NCBI RefSeq assembly: GCF_011397635.1
Contig: NC_064753.1
Coordinates: forward strand, 26,126,322-26,190,321
DNA: 64,000 nt
Direction of reading: 5' to 3'
DNA from: Epinephelus fuscoguttatus
Taxonomy: Eukaryota; Chordata; Actinopteri; Perciformes; Serranidae
The position numbers were made by a program, and so were the translations under genes. Below the pieces are notes generated by a model. The model was not told the origin of the DNA. It worked only from the letters and a program-made list of their open reading frames with translations, and searched no databases. Positions 13,001 through 25,654 of this stretch are shown here, piece by piece (the first letter of the stretch is position 1; each line of letters starts with the position of its first letter).

Positions 13001-16000
13001 TGCTGCTAAACCTCACCTCAGGGAGTTCAAGACTTGCAGCAAGTTGGTTTGTTTATACAGAAGTTAGCCCGCTACAACCATTGCAATGGCAACAGTACAT
13101 ATAAAAATGGCTGCTGCTATGACAATCCTGCTATGTTGATCTGAATGGGAATGTCTGCTCTACTCTTATTCTGTTTCATTCCATTTAAATCATCATAAAG
13201 TCTCAACACGAGGAGCAGGATACAGAGGTCTGATAAGCTCACTTCTTCCCCGCTCCACGCTCTCCATCCTTTTTTTCCATCTCCAAATTTGTAATCCTCA
13301 GACCAAACCAACGCTGACTCAAGTGACATCACTTGAGGTCATTTACCACACAGAAAGTAGTTACCAACCTATACACACTAATACGTACTAAACGCCTGTA
13401 TAATGAGTCACAGTGTTTATTTACAATAACCTGCAGGTAGAAAATCCTTGCCTTAGCGTCACATACTGTACATCAAAATCAAACAGCGCTGAGCAGACGT
13501 ACGGCTGAAAATGACAACAACAAGTTTGCCCATTTTTCATATCTGCTGTCAGCACAACGTTACCCTAATTTGGTCATTAGCAAATAATTCTGTGGTTTTA
13601 TAAAAATCAATCAAGTTATTGCTGTAGAGTCTTTGACAGTGTGAAAATGCTCAGATTACAACCTGAGATTCCTGAGTGCCAGGTTGTGCTTGCTGGTCCG
13701 GCAATTCTGCTTCTTGCTGCTCTGAGTCGCCTTGGCTTTTCCTGCTGCAGAGTAGTTTGACTTAGACTTGGACGCACTGACTGGAGGTTTGGTTTGCTGG
13801 TTGAAACTTTCTGGAGTGACAGTAAAGCTCGGACGATCAGGGGAGGTCGGCAATGAGGGTGTCTTTCCCGTGAGGGATGCTCGAATGGTCACCTGGCAAG
13901 AAAACACAATATGCACTGAATTAAACTCGTATCAATCTAAGAATCGTTAAAAAGGTCTAAAACAAATGTCGTCCAGATCTTGCTATGACCAGGTCAGACC
14001 TTTGTTCCTGGAGGAAGGCCTTCCAGGGCTTGAGGCTTTCTGAAAGTCTTGTGGACGTGAGTCTTGTGCTCCAGTTTCTCCTTGTAGGTGAGAAAGTTCA
14101 GTCGGCATTTTCCACAGCGATGGATCCCTTTTTTCTGAAAAAGAAAAAACATTGCAGTGTAGAAACACAAAAACGTGATTAATAAGTGATGCGACCAGAG
14201 GCTAATTGCTGAAATGTTTCATTTGAAATCACTGAAAGAATTTAACTGGTGTGAAAGAAAATACTTTCATTACTATTAATAGAGCAGCAATTAATTTTGT
14301 TTGGTTCTAACTCCACCGTATTTATTGCTCCTTCAGGGCATGTGAAGAGAAGCTGGTTTTATTGTCAGCCTTTTATGTATTACAGTGAGGTGCAGGGCAG
14401 ACAACCAAATCAATCCAACCTTAGAGTTAGAGTAATGGTGCAAACTAACAGTGAGTTCAATCTCTTGAAAAGACATTTCTTACAATCAGAAGAATTTACG
14501 GTAAACTGTCAAACACACATTGCTCTGTGTCAGCCATGACTCCTCATCTACGTTTTTTTCTAAACGACACTGTAACAGCTTTACATAGACTTGATAAGAT
14601 GCAGTGTTGTACCTGATGTTTCATGTAGTGTTGCATGTACATATGACTACTTCTGAGAACTTTGAGACAGAAGGGACAGAGCAGGTCTTTCGTGTTTTCA
14701 TGGACACTTCGGAAATGTGTCTCCACATCTGAGAAGAAGGAGGACCGGTAGTTGCAGACCTGTGGAATCATTAAAACAGAATGTCAGTGTGAGTGAATGT
14801 TTTCCAACATTAAAACCACAACACAGCTCAACTTTAGGTGACAGACCTGGCAGACGTAGGGCATTTCCCCGGGCTTATGATTGTCCTTCATGTGTTCCAG
14901 AAGAACTTGCTCTGACTCAAACGCCAGCTCACATATCTTGCAGTTGGCTTAAAAAGGAAAGACAAAAAATTACAAATGGCCACTCAGTGTTTGAGGAAAC
15001 TGTCATGTGAAATTGAGCCGTATAGACAATTATGTTATACTTGAGGATTCGATCGGGCTGTGGGCGCTCTCGATGTGGCACTGCAGCTGGAACGGAGTCA
15101 GGTACTGTCGGTAGCAGTGCTGGCAAGTTGTGTGGCTTTCCCAGCTCTCGCTGTTCTGCTTTTCAAGCTCCAGGTGGTGCTTCATATGATTCATGAACCT
15201 GCAAGATATAACACACAGACACACACAGGGCACAGAAAAGTCACTTAAATGTTAAATAAGGAACTCATGATTGAGCCTGTTTGTTACTGTAGTGATTTTT
15301 ATTTGAATGTTAGGGACGGATGATATGGCCTACAAATAATGTTGTGATATCTGAAGACCATGTCGAGATACATGATATATCTCAAGATTTTGAAACCTCC
15401 TCTGAACTACATACTGCCTGCTCACACACTGTTGCCTAAGACAGAGTGGTCTGTCTGGTTGGGGAATACGTGTGACACATCATGTTTAAGAGTCTTTTTG
15501 TTTTCTTTTTGTCCTGGTCAGAAGGAGAGAGCCATAGGAGACAGCGAGAGAACTGAAACATCCAGTTTCACGCCAGTAGTTTAAAAAAGTGACAAGACAA
15601 TTTATACTTGACATTTGCTATATGGTCATTCTATACATCCCACATGAAACAGAAAGCGACACATTGACTATAATCAATATATCGCTCACTTCTAATCTGA
15701 ATTGTCATGGAATCGGTGCCAACACCTTCCAAAAAGCTGTTCCTGTACATTGAAGATATTAAATAGTGATGTCATTAACAGGATTAATTCAAATAAAGCA
15801 AAAACAATCAAGTCAATCAACATAAAATTAATCTGCAAAAATGTGGATGTTTTATTACTCATTTCAATCATTTTTAATGTAAAAATCAACAACATTTGCT
15901 GGCTTCAGTGACTAAAATCTTATTATTTTCTGCTTTTCTTTATCATGTAAGATCGAGAATTGTATGTCTTTGGGTTTTGGACTGTCAGACAAAGCAAGCA

Positions 16001-19000
16001 ATATGAAGAGGTCACATTAGGCTGTCTAGACTTGTAATGGCCATTCTTTCAGCACTTTTTTTTTTTTTTTTTTAAATTTCATAGACAAAACAATTGCCAA
16101 TTAATTGAGAAATTTAGCAGCGAACAAACACTGCATGTCTAAAATCACAAAACCTCATTAACAGATTGTAACATTATCCTTGAACACACACACACACCCT
16201 CAACAAAGGTGAGCGCATTATCTATTTATGCAGGAGGCTACAGTATTTTGAGGGATATTTCCATTTTTAAAAGAGAAAATAGAAGCATTAAAACAAAACC
16301 AATGTCAAGCAGTGGGGGAGAAATTAATATTCATGTGTGCATGCAGTGGTTATGGTCCAGGTCCCAAAGGTTTTAAAGATAAATGAAGTATTCTCCTTGT
16401 ACCTCACTTTCTAAGCATGTATAATGGCCGTTATAATATCAGCAATTACACACAGATTTTTGTTTTGCCTAATGATGTAGTGCTCCACGTCTGCACCTAG
16501 CACCTCCACAGCTATCTGCCACTGCTGCCCTGACGAGGCACAGCCCATTTTTCAGCCGGCACATTCTGCTGTCTCAGCTCCCCTAATAGAAATTTTTATG
16601 TGGATGAACTATGACCTCCACTGTGAGAGTGCGGCTGCAGTACAAATGTGTTTCCCTATTAAAAGCAGCTTACAGAAGCTTTTTTTGCAATGTTCTGAGC
16701 CAAAGTTATTTAATCAAAGGAGCAGTTGTTACGCCACCTAAACTAGCAGTCATTTTTCATCTTTAGGCCCATGAGGGAAAACGGTCCGATACTGTCATCC
16801 ATCTAAGAGGAAAACTGCACTGAGGGTCAAGGAAGACGTCCGTGCTGTCTTTACTGGCACTGGACAGATCTCTCTTCAGCAAGTCCTTCAAGTCCCAGTC
16901 TGTGTTTTGAGAGCATATTAACGACTGTATGTAGTTTCAGACAAGCTCGGTCTCAAAGAGGTTTCAACAGCACAGTTTTCCACACATTTATTTATTTATG
17001 GCGCACTGCCCCAATATCAGCATTCGCTGCAACATTTAGATTTTTTTGGAGCTGCGTTTTCTCTCTCCCTCTCTTGTGCCAGAGCGTACTCTGAGCACAG
17101 ATGGAGCAGCAGAGTGCCAAGCGCTGTAAAAGTGAAACTTCACCATTTTTAAAATCTATATAGTTGTAGTGTTGTCTATCGTTTTCCAACCTACTTTATG
17201 AAAACTGGTCCAGTGCTGTGTCTAACAAGCAAATAAAAGTGGGTTTTCTTCGGGTACTCCGGCTTCCTCCCACAGTCCAAAGACATGCAGGTTAACTGGT
17301 GACTCTAAATTGACCGTAAGTGTGAATGTGAGTGTGAATGGTTGTCTGTCTCTATGTGTCAGCCCTGTGATAGTCTGGTGACCTGTCCAGGGTGTACCCT
17401 GCCATTCGCCCAATGTCAGCTGGGATAGGCTCCAGCCCCACTGTGACCCCTAACAGGATAAGTGGTTACGGAAAAAATTAATAAATGAAAGAAAACACAT
17501 GATCATTCATACCTGATATTGTTCTTGAGAACTTTTAAACAGCTCTGGCACTTGAACGTGGTGTTGGTCTTCTGTTCCTTTTTCATCCCATCTCCCATAA
17601 ACCGGCCGTAGTAGAAATCTGAGACCAGCATGATGCGCTTGTTTGCAGCGTTCAGGGCTGATGGAGATGTACATTCCACGACTGCGCAGCAGCTCTGAAA
17701 TTAAGAGATATATTACATAAATAAGCCATGTTAATGTTTGATGTGGGGCAAACACAGCAAAAAGAACAGATGCCTGAGTGCTTGGCACTAAACTGAAGAT
17801 CTGATGTCATTACAGGCTTGTGGAAAGCAAACAAACAAACCTGACTAAATAATTTTGACAATGTTCATGATCAAACAGTGTGATATGCCATTGTGTGTTT
17901 TTTTGTGGATACTAATCTTTCAAATCTTAATGTTAATTTCCCCTCTAACACATTACTCCCCAGGCATTTTTACTCACCACAACATGAAATTTCAGGGCCT
18001 CCTGTGTAAGGAATTCTTCTTGACACTTTGGGCACTTTTTCTTCATATACCCATTATCCAAAGGGAGAATTACTTTTGTTGGCACTACAAAAAAACAATT
18101 GGATGTTATGACTGACAAGCCATTAAAACACAAGAGGAACTAAGATTAGGTTTACGCTTTGCTTAAAGTAATAGGATTACAAAACTTCATCATTAACTTA
18201 CTCTAGTAATAGAAACGTACCGATATCAAGCTTGGCTCTTTTTGCTGCGTTGTCTACTGGCTGTGGTGGTAATCCTCGTTTGACTAGGACTGGATCTGGA
18301 TGAAATCAAAGACAATACGATAATTTTTTTCCAGCTGATTGATCTGTGTGGTGAAGTAAGCCTAAAATATTACATCAGGAAAGATAATTACCTTTGTTAT
18401 TGTTATTGGCCTTTGCAGGCGCAGAGAAGGTCTGAAGAGGTTGTGGATTGGAACGGTTGAGCTGCAGCTGGTGAGATTGTGCTGAATACACAGCAGGGCT
18501 TTGGACGTTAGACAACGTCACAACGTTGTTGCTGATTTGTTGCACCTGAGGCCGGTGGACAACACCAGGTATTACCGTGGCTGGGGAGACCTGCTGAAAA
18601 AGCTGCTGTTGACCAGCTGACAGACAGAACAGACAAACTCTTCAGATAGATGCTTTTCTATTACATAATTAAAACACCACTGAGAGGGGAAAGAAGGTTT
18701 ACTCCTCAGAGGTATATTATATGCAGGTTTACCTGGTACAATTGTAAATGAAGTCCCAGGTGGGTACTGGCTCCCAAGAGAGGCAATAAACTCACTGCTG
18801 TTTGCCAATTGCGGAGAGGCGACTATGAAGCCCTGCAAAAAAGGAATAAATCCACATTTAACAGGTATATGTTCTTATTGCACATTATTTGCAAAAATAA
18901 CTTTAACACCATAAACACCTGGTTATTGACAATAACAGGCTGGGGGGTCACTGTTGTCAGATTGGGCACCACAGTATTCACTGCATTTCCAGCCACACTC

Positions 19001-20098
19001 AAGGGCAGCATTATTGGTGAGGCACCAATGGCAGACTTGGGAGCAGGACGCTTTACGTCTTGTTTCTCTGCACTCTGAGGAGGTGAAGGTTTAGGCTTGG
19101 CATCTTTCTGGTTATTAGCTGTAAGGAAATACAAAAGGGACAAAAAAGGATTTTAACAGGATATTTTGTGTTTATATGTGAGTACACCTAAAACAAACTG
19201 CCCTGACACACCGAGCTAACACTCAGCTATCGGTCAATGTCGGAACGTTGGTGAGAGTGTGTCCCACACTGTTGGTACTAGTGGGGCCCCGTACAGCTCT
19301 TTGTCAGCTGATTCAATATGTTGAATCGGCGGAGCCCGTTGGTGAAAGAAAGCACCCTAATTAGAAGTTCAGCTTAGCGCACTAGTGGAGAAATAGAAGT
19401 GAGAAAAGCAAACAAAACTAAAGTCAAGTGGGGTGTCGGTGGCTTAGTGGTAGAGCAGGTGGCCCATGTACAAGGCTGTTGCCGCAGCGGCCCGGGTTCG
19501 ACTCCAGCCTGTGGCCCTTTGCTACAGGTCACTCCCCCTCTCTCTCCCCCCTTCATGCTTGTCTGTCCTATCCATTAAAGGCTGGAATGTAGCCTTTGCA
19601 GTGTATTCAAGTGCAACTTTTTGGCTGAGAGACAGGCAACGTAAGGGAACGCAACAGTTGGCCTTCATCTGCCCTAGTTCTTTGGTGTTGGTTTGATGTG
19701 TCTGGGCCTTAACAGAGAAAATATGCAACAAGCTGGAGGACGGGCAAACAAAAAAAGATTAAATATTCATTCAAATGAATGTTAATTTCATTATAGACTA
19801 TCAATACTGAGCCAATATTATGTTGTGTATTTCTAAATATCAGAGAGTGATTCTGAACTACATATACATCATATTATAATAACACAATGATTTTTGCTCG
19901 TGGAGCGAAGACATCAACAAAATTAAGTGTTGACAAGCTTCACATTAATATATTTAAAATGTGCTACGACATACAGAGCACTCCTACGAAGATGGGTTCA
20001 TCGTCATCATCATCATCATCTATCAAATGAACTTCAGGAGCTTGTTTCTGCCACGGCTCCAGCTCCTCCTCGACACACTCCATAAAAAGTTCAGACAT
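10021..20098 (-). CDS. znf280d: znf280d, C2H2 zinc-finger protein (suppressor of hairy wing-like), 17 coding exons
   Basis: Exons in order: 20098-19975, 19118-18919, 18832-18733, 18616-18392, 18295-18221, 18084-17978, 17694-17513, 15198-15041, 14947-14847, 14759-14613, 14134-14000, 13892-13663, 11584-11444, 11351-11283, 11184-11069, 10976-10952, 10432-10021. The sum is 2547 nt, or 848 residues (human about 980). The N-terminus has [13 protein letters not shown] and an Asp run before EPIFVG, a family hallmark. Zinc fingers run from about residue 255 to 500 (for example [42 protein letters not shown]), with a later cysteine-rich pair near 600-700. The tail is acidic, with a VKEE SUMO-type motif. 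Presumed nuclear DNA-binding protein (family knowledge). The ATG at 20098 is chosen from homology; it follows an acceptor at 20106, so exon 1 is noncoding and further upstream. Teleost copies of this family can be labelled 280C or 280D; synteny favours D. Confidence 0.93.
12425..12588 (+). mobile_element. tRNA-derived SINE, copy 1
   Basis: The head ggcgtcggtggcttagtgg carries an A-box-like stretch; the internal B-box region is partly deleted here. The body has pyrimidine-rich ctctctccctcc and the tail is A-rich. A 13-bp target duplication, agtacaccaatac, flanks it at 12412-12424 and 12589-12601, so this is a bona fide insertion. It lies in the znf280d intron between the exons at 13663 and 11584. 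Confidence 0.85.
17237..17492 (+). repeat. interspersed repeat, 3' end with GAAT-type tail
   Basis: Very similar to 55200-55446: both contain ctccggcttcctcccacag, a shared central body (gtctgtctctatgtgtcagc) and the run gctgggataggctccagccc before a short AT-rich tail. It is a common fish retroposon 3' end; I cannot name the family with confidence. It lies in a 2.3-kb znf280d intron (15199-17512) with no other recognisable element. Confidence 0.7.
19432..19586 (+). mobile_element. tRNA-derived SINE, copy 2
   Basis: Same family as 12425-12588, with both promoter boxes preserved: ggcttagtggtagagcagg (A box) and gggttcgactcc (B box). The pyrimidine-rich body follows. No clear target duplication was found. 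It lies in the first coding-side intron of znf280d. Confidence 0.8.
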
Positions 20099-20105
20099 CG
20101 TGGAC

Positions 20106-22300
20106 CTACAACAGAAAAACATAATATTCAGCCAACCTGAGCGCTACTTGATGCAGCATCTTTTACTAATACAGCAAAAAAAACTAAACCAAAAAACTCA
20201 AGCAGGTTAAAAAAGTAGGCCTGACTATTTAACTGACTCTAGAATGAAACAGTAGCAATGATCTTTTTCATATAATTTTTTTTATACATTTACAATCAGA
20301 AAATGCAATGTTTTTACCATCTTACTCGACACTTTAAGCTTCAACATCGTAGGCCTAAGCACTACACATGGCAAAGAGACACAACAGATTTTAAACATTT
20401 TGACATGTCACAGCAGGTAAACACAGGTGTAAATAATGAAATCAATAATGTTTGAATTAAATATAGTTGTGTTGGTTTCAGGATGCTGGCACACTGGCAC
20501 ATAATCAAAGTTATCAGAAAACTACTGGAAAAAAATAATCCATTGTACCTAAAAATGACACATTATATATTTTAAAGTTTCAATGTACTGTCTTTTAACA
20601 TGTACATGTCATCACTGTCAAAAAACAACACACTGTATGCATTGTATATAGACATGTATACATCCTATTTTTATTCCACCAGCACTCCTTGCTCTATTCT
20701 AGCTTTCAATTTACAGAAATAGTTTGATATATATAAATATTACAAAATACACAGTATATTCACAGTGTTTACATATATGTATGTTAAACATTAACAATAC
20801 GAGAGAGCAAGAAATAGCAGCTGGTACCGGGGTATCAATGAGTGTTGGAAATATCGATTTATTGATACATATCTATTGTGATTATTTGAAACCGTTTCAA
20901 TGCTCACTTCCCACAGTACTGATACACAACATGTATGTTTTGTGTAACCCTGTAAGTACACTGAGAGCAACAAAAAACTGTAGTTAACTCCCTGTAGACA
21001 AACATATACTTGGCCAATAAAATATGATTCTGACACATCCACAAAACACAGTTATATCAGCATTCGTCCATAGTGTTGTTTCTGGCCACCTGATAAAGGT
21101 CAGTCCTATTTTCAATCCCATTCCAGCTCTGCTTTGGTCCTGAACAACTCAAGACACAAATATCATAGACTTATCTTAATTCTCCATTGTTTGGTGCTAA
21201 CCAGGTAGTGAGTTTGTCAGCACTTTCTGAAAGAAGCTACCAATTGCTGGTATTTGAGAACGAAACTACCAAAACAATGAGCTGAAAGACACAAAATGCT
21301 CCAAAGAGCTGAGGAACACTGCACAGTTGGGTGATCTCTGTGTTTTTATCATGACAAGCAACAACTTTCACATCACATGTTCTCATTCATCTCCAATGTC
21401 AATAAAAGAAATATAGTGGACATTTCGCCCTGTCAAAGTTGACTTTTTAACCACCTAGGAGCAATGCATCAAGCTACAAACATAACACTGTCATGACAAC
21501 ACCACTTTATAGAGCTGTTACAGCCAAAGTTTTAGCAAACAGTTGCCTATGTACACCTCAAGCAGACACAGAGCACTATTTCCATTCAGTCATGTTTCTG
21601 TCAATCTGGCACTTGTTTCAAGTCCAAAATCCATTTCTGAGGCAAACACCTGGCTCTTTAGCTGCTAAATACACCACTGTGTTCACCAGCTAATCACTGA
21701 CTTTGTCTGTCTGTCATTTGGTGGTGGGCAAGTAGTGTACAGTCAGTGTATTTTCCTTGAAAACAGCTGTCTGCTGCGACTGAAAAAAATGTTGAGAGTA
21801 GAGCAGTAAAGGTGTGGCTGTGAAACCAAAACAATGTGCTGAAAGGTGAAGGGAAGCTGGGGGATGTATGGTGGTTATTCTGACTAAGTTAGATCAGAAA
21901 TAATTGGGTCCATTTATTGGGGAAAAAAGCTTTTCCTACCAAGATGGCGTCAGATTTGGTGGATTTTAAAAAAGCCAGAAAATGAGGACACAAGATCAAT
22001 TGTAAAACACCTTAAAATTGCATATGCTATGATTATTTACTTATATTTTTTGCAAATGTGTGACAGGATATAAACTTAAGCATGAGCCGTTTTCTAGCAG
22101 TGAAGAAAAATTTGGGGAAATGATGCGAGAATGTAGCGTCAATGTGAAAGATGCTGTTTTAGTTTTGTGCTGACATTTTTGCCTTCCAAATAAATCTCTA
22201 CCTTTATTAAAATTGAAATAAACGTAATAACGTTGCTATTTACAACAAGCTAGCATTAGCAGATGTTATGTTAGCTTAGCTAGCTCACGTTTACCTGCGA
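20106..22300. other. probable first intron of znf280d, no coding exon seen
   Basis: Between the start-codon exon acceptor at 20106 and a possible noncoding-exon donor at about 22295 (minus strand CATCGCAG|GTAAAC). The stretch is AT-rich, contains short repeats common in fish introns, and no splice-bounded ORF was found. The noncoding exon itself is inferred. Confidence 0.35.
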
Positions 22301-22529
22301 TGTATAATGCTGTTAGCATCTCGGTCCTTTTCAACAGCCTGGAAGCTAATGCTAACTAGCTAACATTTAGGATTCCCAGTGCTACTGACTGATGCAGCCT
22401 GCGACATGGTCAAAGTGTTAAGTAAAAAAATCGAATTTGTAAAATGTCAACGCATTTCTATCACCAATGTATCACAGTGCACACTGCAATCGTTATCGAT
22501 TATCGATCACCGCACCACAACATTAGCTA

Positions 22530-22985
22530 GGCTCTGTTAGCATGTCCACATTATCTGGGAGGTGGATGCTGGGACAAAGACTGCACCCAGAGTTTGGCGC
22601 ACGGGGTTTGTGTTTGAGCCTACCTCTCTTACACGTAGCCTCTGGTCTCAGGGCAGAACCGTGTTTAGATACCAACTTCAGCACTAGTCCGTGGTCTGGA
22701 CACGATAGAGTTCAGGTAGTGCGGGTCTACTTCACACAGGACGGGGGGGAAGAGTGCATAGCTAGCCCGAGGCAGCGGAAATGCTCACACTGTCTGGACC
22801 AATCAGAGTCCAGGGCGCATTTCTCTCCATCACTTCCTTTATGTACTTTTAGTACTTCCCGGTCTCTCCCACATGTTTTCTCTAGATTATCTATTTTCAT
22901 TTGCAAAGAAACAGATTTCATATTTCATTTATCTTCAGTATATGCACTGAGAAGACAACATACAGCACAATGACACTGAGTGGTA
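22530..22985 (-). promoter_or_regulatory. putative znf280d promoter block (duplicated at 34.5 kb)
   Basis: Lies just upstream of the probable noncoding first exon of znf280d. It contains ggaccaatcagag (a CCAAT box) and is locally GC-richer than its surroundings. A diverged copy is at 34513-34925, sharing gttagcatgtccacattatc at one end, the ggaccaatca box in the middle and cacttcctttgtgtat-like words. The small ORFs inside both blocks are not conserved and I do not treat them as genes. The promoter role is inferred from position and duplication. Confidence 0.45.
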
Positions 22986-23423
22986 CATGCACTTCAGCCT
23001 GAACTTTCCTATCATTACATTAGGGACTGTTCTTAAATTATCACAGGAGGGGGTGGCTGAGGTGTGATTATCATTATTATTATTATTATTATTTTTAAAT
23101 CTGGCTCATTTTATTACTAGTCTAGAGTATTGTTACAGGTTCATAAAAATTGTTATTGGGTTACACAATGTTGGGCCAGGGCATCCAAAGGGGGAAATGA
23201 AAATTTGGGAATCACTACTTCAGCCAATAGTTTGTAGAACAGTGTGGTTAACCCTCAGTACACACACATTCTGTGCTGCTTCACAGTGAGACCTGAAACT
23301 TTTTACCAGATTAAACACTTGATCCTACCACATCTTAATATATTATTGATAAACTGTGAAGCAACAGTATTCACTTAAATAATGAAACAATGAAGCACTT
23401 GAAGATGGGTTTTGATTAAATAA

Positions 23424-23429
23424 TTTATT
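23424..23429 (-). terminator. poly(A) signal of chimeric gene copy A
   Basis: AATAAA on the minus strand, 290 bp after the copy A stop. It lies in a block that is conserved, with its signal, in copies B (36683) and C (57939). Confidence 0.6.
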
Positions 23430-23713
23430 TCACTGTACAATATATTACAAAACCTGTACATTTGACGTGGAATGGAAGTGACTGGCTGCTACCAAAGATT
23501 TAAGTTAATGGAGTTTTTTATTTGGACTTGGAAAATGAGGTAACAGGTGTTGTGACCAGGGTTTCCCAGGCTGTCGTCATGTGGAAGGAGCTACCAGAGT
23601 CTGTGCATTGGATATTACACAATTCTGTTTGACAACAAATTGTGTGATCTTATAACAAGTTGTGAACTTATCCATTACAGCTTTTGGTATATTAACGTTT
23701 ATTATTTATTGTT

Positions 23714-25594
23714 TCATGTTCCATTTGGTTCCAGTTTAATTACAGTAAAGGACGGTGGAGGAAAAGGTACACAGAGGGTCTGTGAATTGGACTGGTCTGA
23801 CTGCAGTTTGTCAGATGATGCTGCATATACTTCAGGACTCTGGACACTGGATAAGGACACGGGGTTGTTGCTGATTTGATGTCCCTCAGAAGTGTGGACA
23901 GCGCCACAGGCTTCAGGTGTCACAGTGTACTGACCAGCTACCCAGCTCTGAAGAGACGAAGGATCTGGTTTACAATCTGTTTTGTCATCACCTGTAAGAA
24001 CATACAAAAATGACACATCACACATTTCAACAGGATGTGAGCTTGTTTTTACAAATGAACATTTTGGGTGAGAGAACGTGTAACAGCATGCAGACAGTCA
24101 AGTAGTCTTGCTCAATCCATCAATTAAATATCTCTTATATTAATAAATATCACTCAAATATCAATATTATGATAAACTATCACTATTCAACCAACAATTG
24201 CAGGTTTTTTTGAAATGCGTACACAATGACATGTTTCAGCTGAGCAGTCTCACAGGAGTACAGTCCTCGGATGTTTAAAAACCTCAACGCCAGCATGCTC
24301 ATAGTAATTTGGTGTGACATACTCAACTCTCCAACATCATGCTCTTCTTTCAAGCGAACATGTAAAGTATGTTTCTGCCATGGCTCCAGCTCCTCTTCTT
24401 CACACTCCAGTTTAAGTTCAGATGTTTTGTAACTGTAACAGAAGACAACCGACTGACACATCTGGTTTATGTAATATACAAAATCCAGTTTGTACTCTTT
24501 GTAACCTTCAGCATTTTTGCATCACAGTTATTCCAATCAGTTTAAGTATATGTGTACATTAAAGACAAGTAATGGAGGGTGAAGGAACAAAGGTACAGCA
24601 CATTATGTGTGATTTTTGTGGTTTCAACAAGGATGGCTCAAGTTTCTGCCCAAAAGACCGACTAGACCACCCAATTCTGTTTAAAATAGTGGTTCCCAAC
24701 TAGTCAAGACACAGGGTCCAGATTTCTCCTTCGTCATTAGTTCATGGTCCACACAGTTTAATATATTCAGCGTCCTGCATTTGGCCATGCTGTCTCTGTT
24801 AAGTGGCTGTCCGTTAGTCACCCACTCTACAACAAACTTGACATATATGTGAGTCACTCGTGGTCCATTCAGAATGGACCCGCAACGTACTTTTGGATTG
24901 CGACCCGCCAGTTTGGAACCACTGGTTTAAAAAGGTGCTTTTATCATTAAATAATGAAAAAAAAAAACATTAATGTAGGTGTGGCCTAATTAGACAGGTT
25001 GCTCTGAACAGCATAGCCCAAAATGAACCTGTATCTCCACTATAAGGAGTGTATCTGTAAAGTTTCCTCTGCACTGCTGCTCTAATTTTCCTCTCTACAA
25101 TAAGGTTTCTGCAAAAATGAACGAAAGATGGGAGGAAATACTGGAAACATACATAAATTCTGCAGGCCAAAATTGTGGACCAAGTAAAATGTTTTTATAA
25201 CTTTAATATAAAGATATCATCAAAGAAAGATGAAAAAAAAGTTTGTTATATTCAATTTATTCACAGTATGCAGGACTAATTCAAAGATCTAGACTGTTGA
25301 AAATGAGGCTTCATCAAAGACAAACAGGTACCTCTGAGGAATTACTGGTATGTAGACGTCTCCATCACAGTTGTTATCAGCTCCTGGAGCACTCAGCTCA
25401 GCTGTTTCTGTGGCGTTTTCCATATCACTCTCCAAGTCAGATCTGTTAGAAAAGACACTTGAATCGAATGTGCCAAAGAAGCACATATAAAGATACAACA
25501 TATATCGAAATATAATAAAGAATAAAATTACAGTCTGTTCTTCACACTGTTGCATTCATCATCGTCCTCAATGGTGACCTCCATCTCCTCAAAA
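23714..25594 (-). CDS. chimeric znf280d-derived gene, copy A (3' exons only)
   Basis: Four exons keep phase: 25594-25532 (acidic linker, EDDDECNSVKNRL), 25442-25332 ([12 protein letters not shown]...DVYIPVIPQ), 24432-24254 ([11 protein letters not shown], the znf280d N-terminal hallmark) and 23991-23714 ([17 protein letters not shown], then [19 protein letters not shown], matching znf280d exons at 19118 and 18616, ending in IKLEPNGT). No zinc finger follows. The donor after 24254 differs from the sister copies (T|GTGAGA). I could not find the first two exons: homology to copies B and C stops just beyond a Tc1-like insertion at 25655, so the 5' part is lost, moved or replaced. It may be a 5'-truncated pseudogene or use another promoter, but the ORFs show no stop. 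Function unknown. Confidence 0.6.
24687..24924. mobile_element. hAT-type MITE in copy A intron
   Basis: A 238-bp element with inverted ends TAGTGGTTCCCAACT and CAGTGGTTCCAAACT, flanked by a perfect 8-bp duplication, gtttaaaa, at 24679-24686 and 24925-24932. Ends and duplication length place it in the hAT superfamily. Not seen in the equivalent introns of copies B and C. Confidence 0.85.
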
Positions 25595-25654
25595 CTGAAA
25601 TTACAGAGAGGGCACTGAATAAGACAAAGAGTCGATAAAGTACTGACAGACATA

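Noticed and set aside
15310-15690. Possible MITE in a znf280d intron (ends with gatatgg-like words)
   Set aside because: The end similarity is weak and I find no target duplication.
22727-22921. Small minus-strand ORF similar in part to 34556-34837
   Set aside because: Similarity is at DNA level across a duplicated promoter block. The protein reading is not conserved and the lengths differ.
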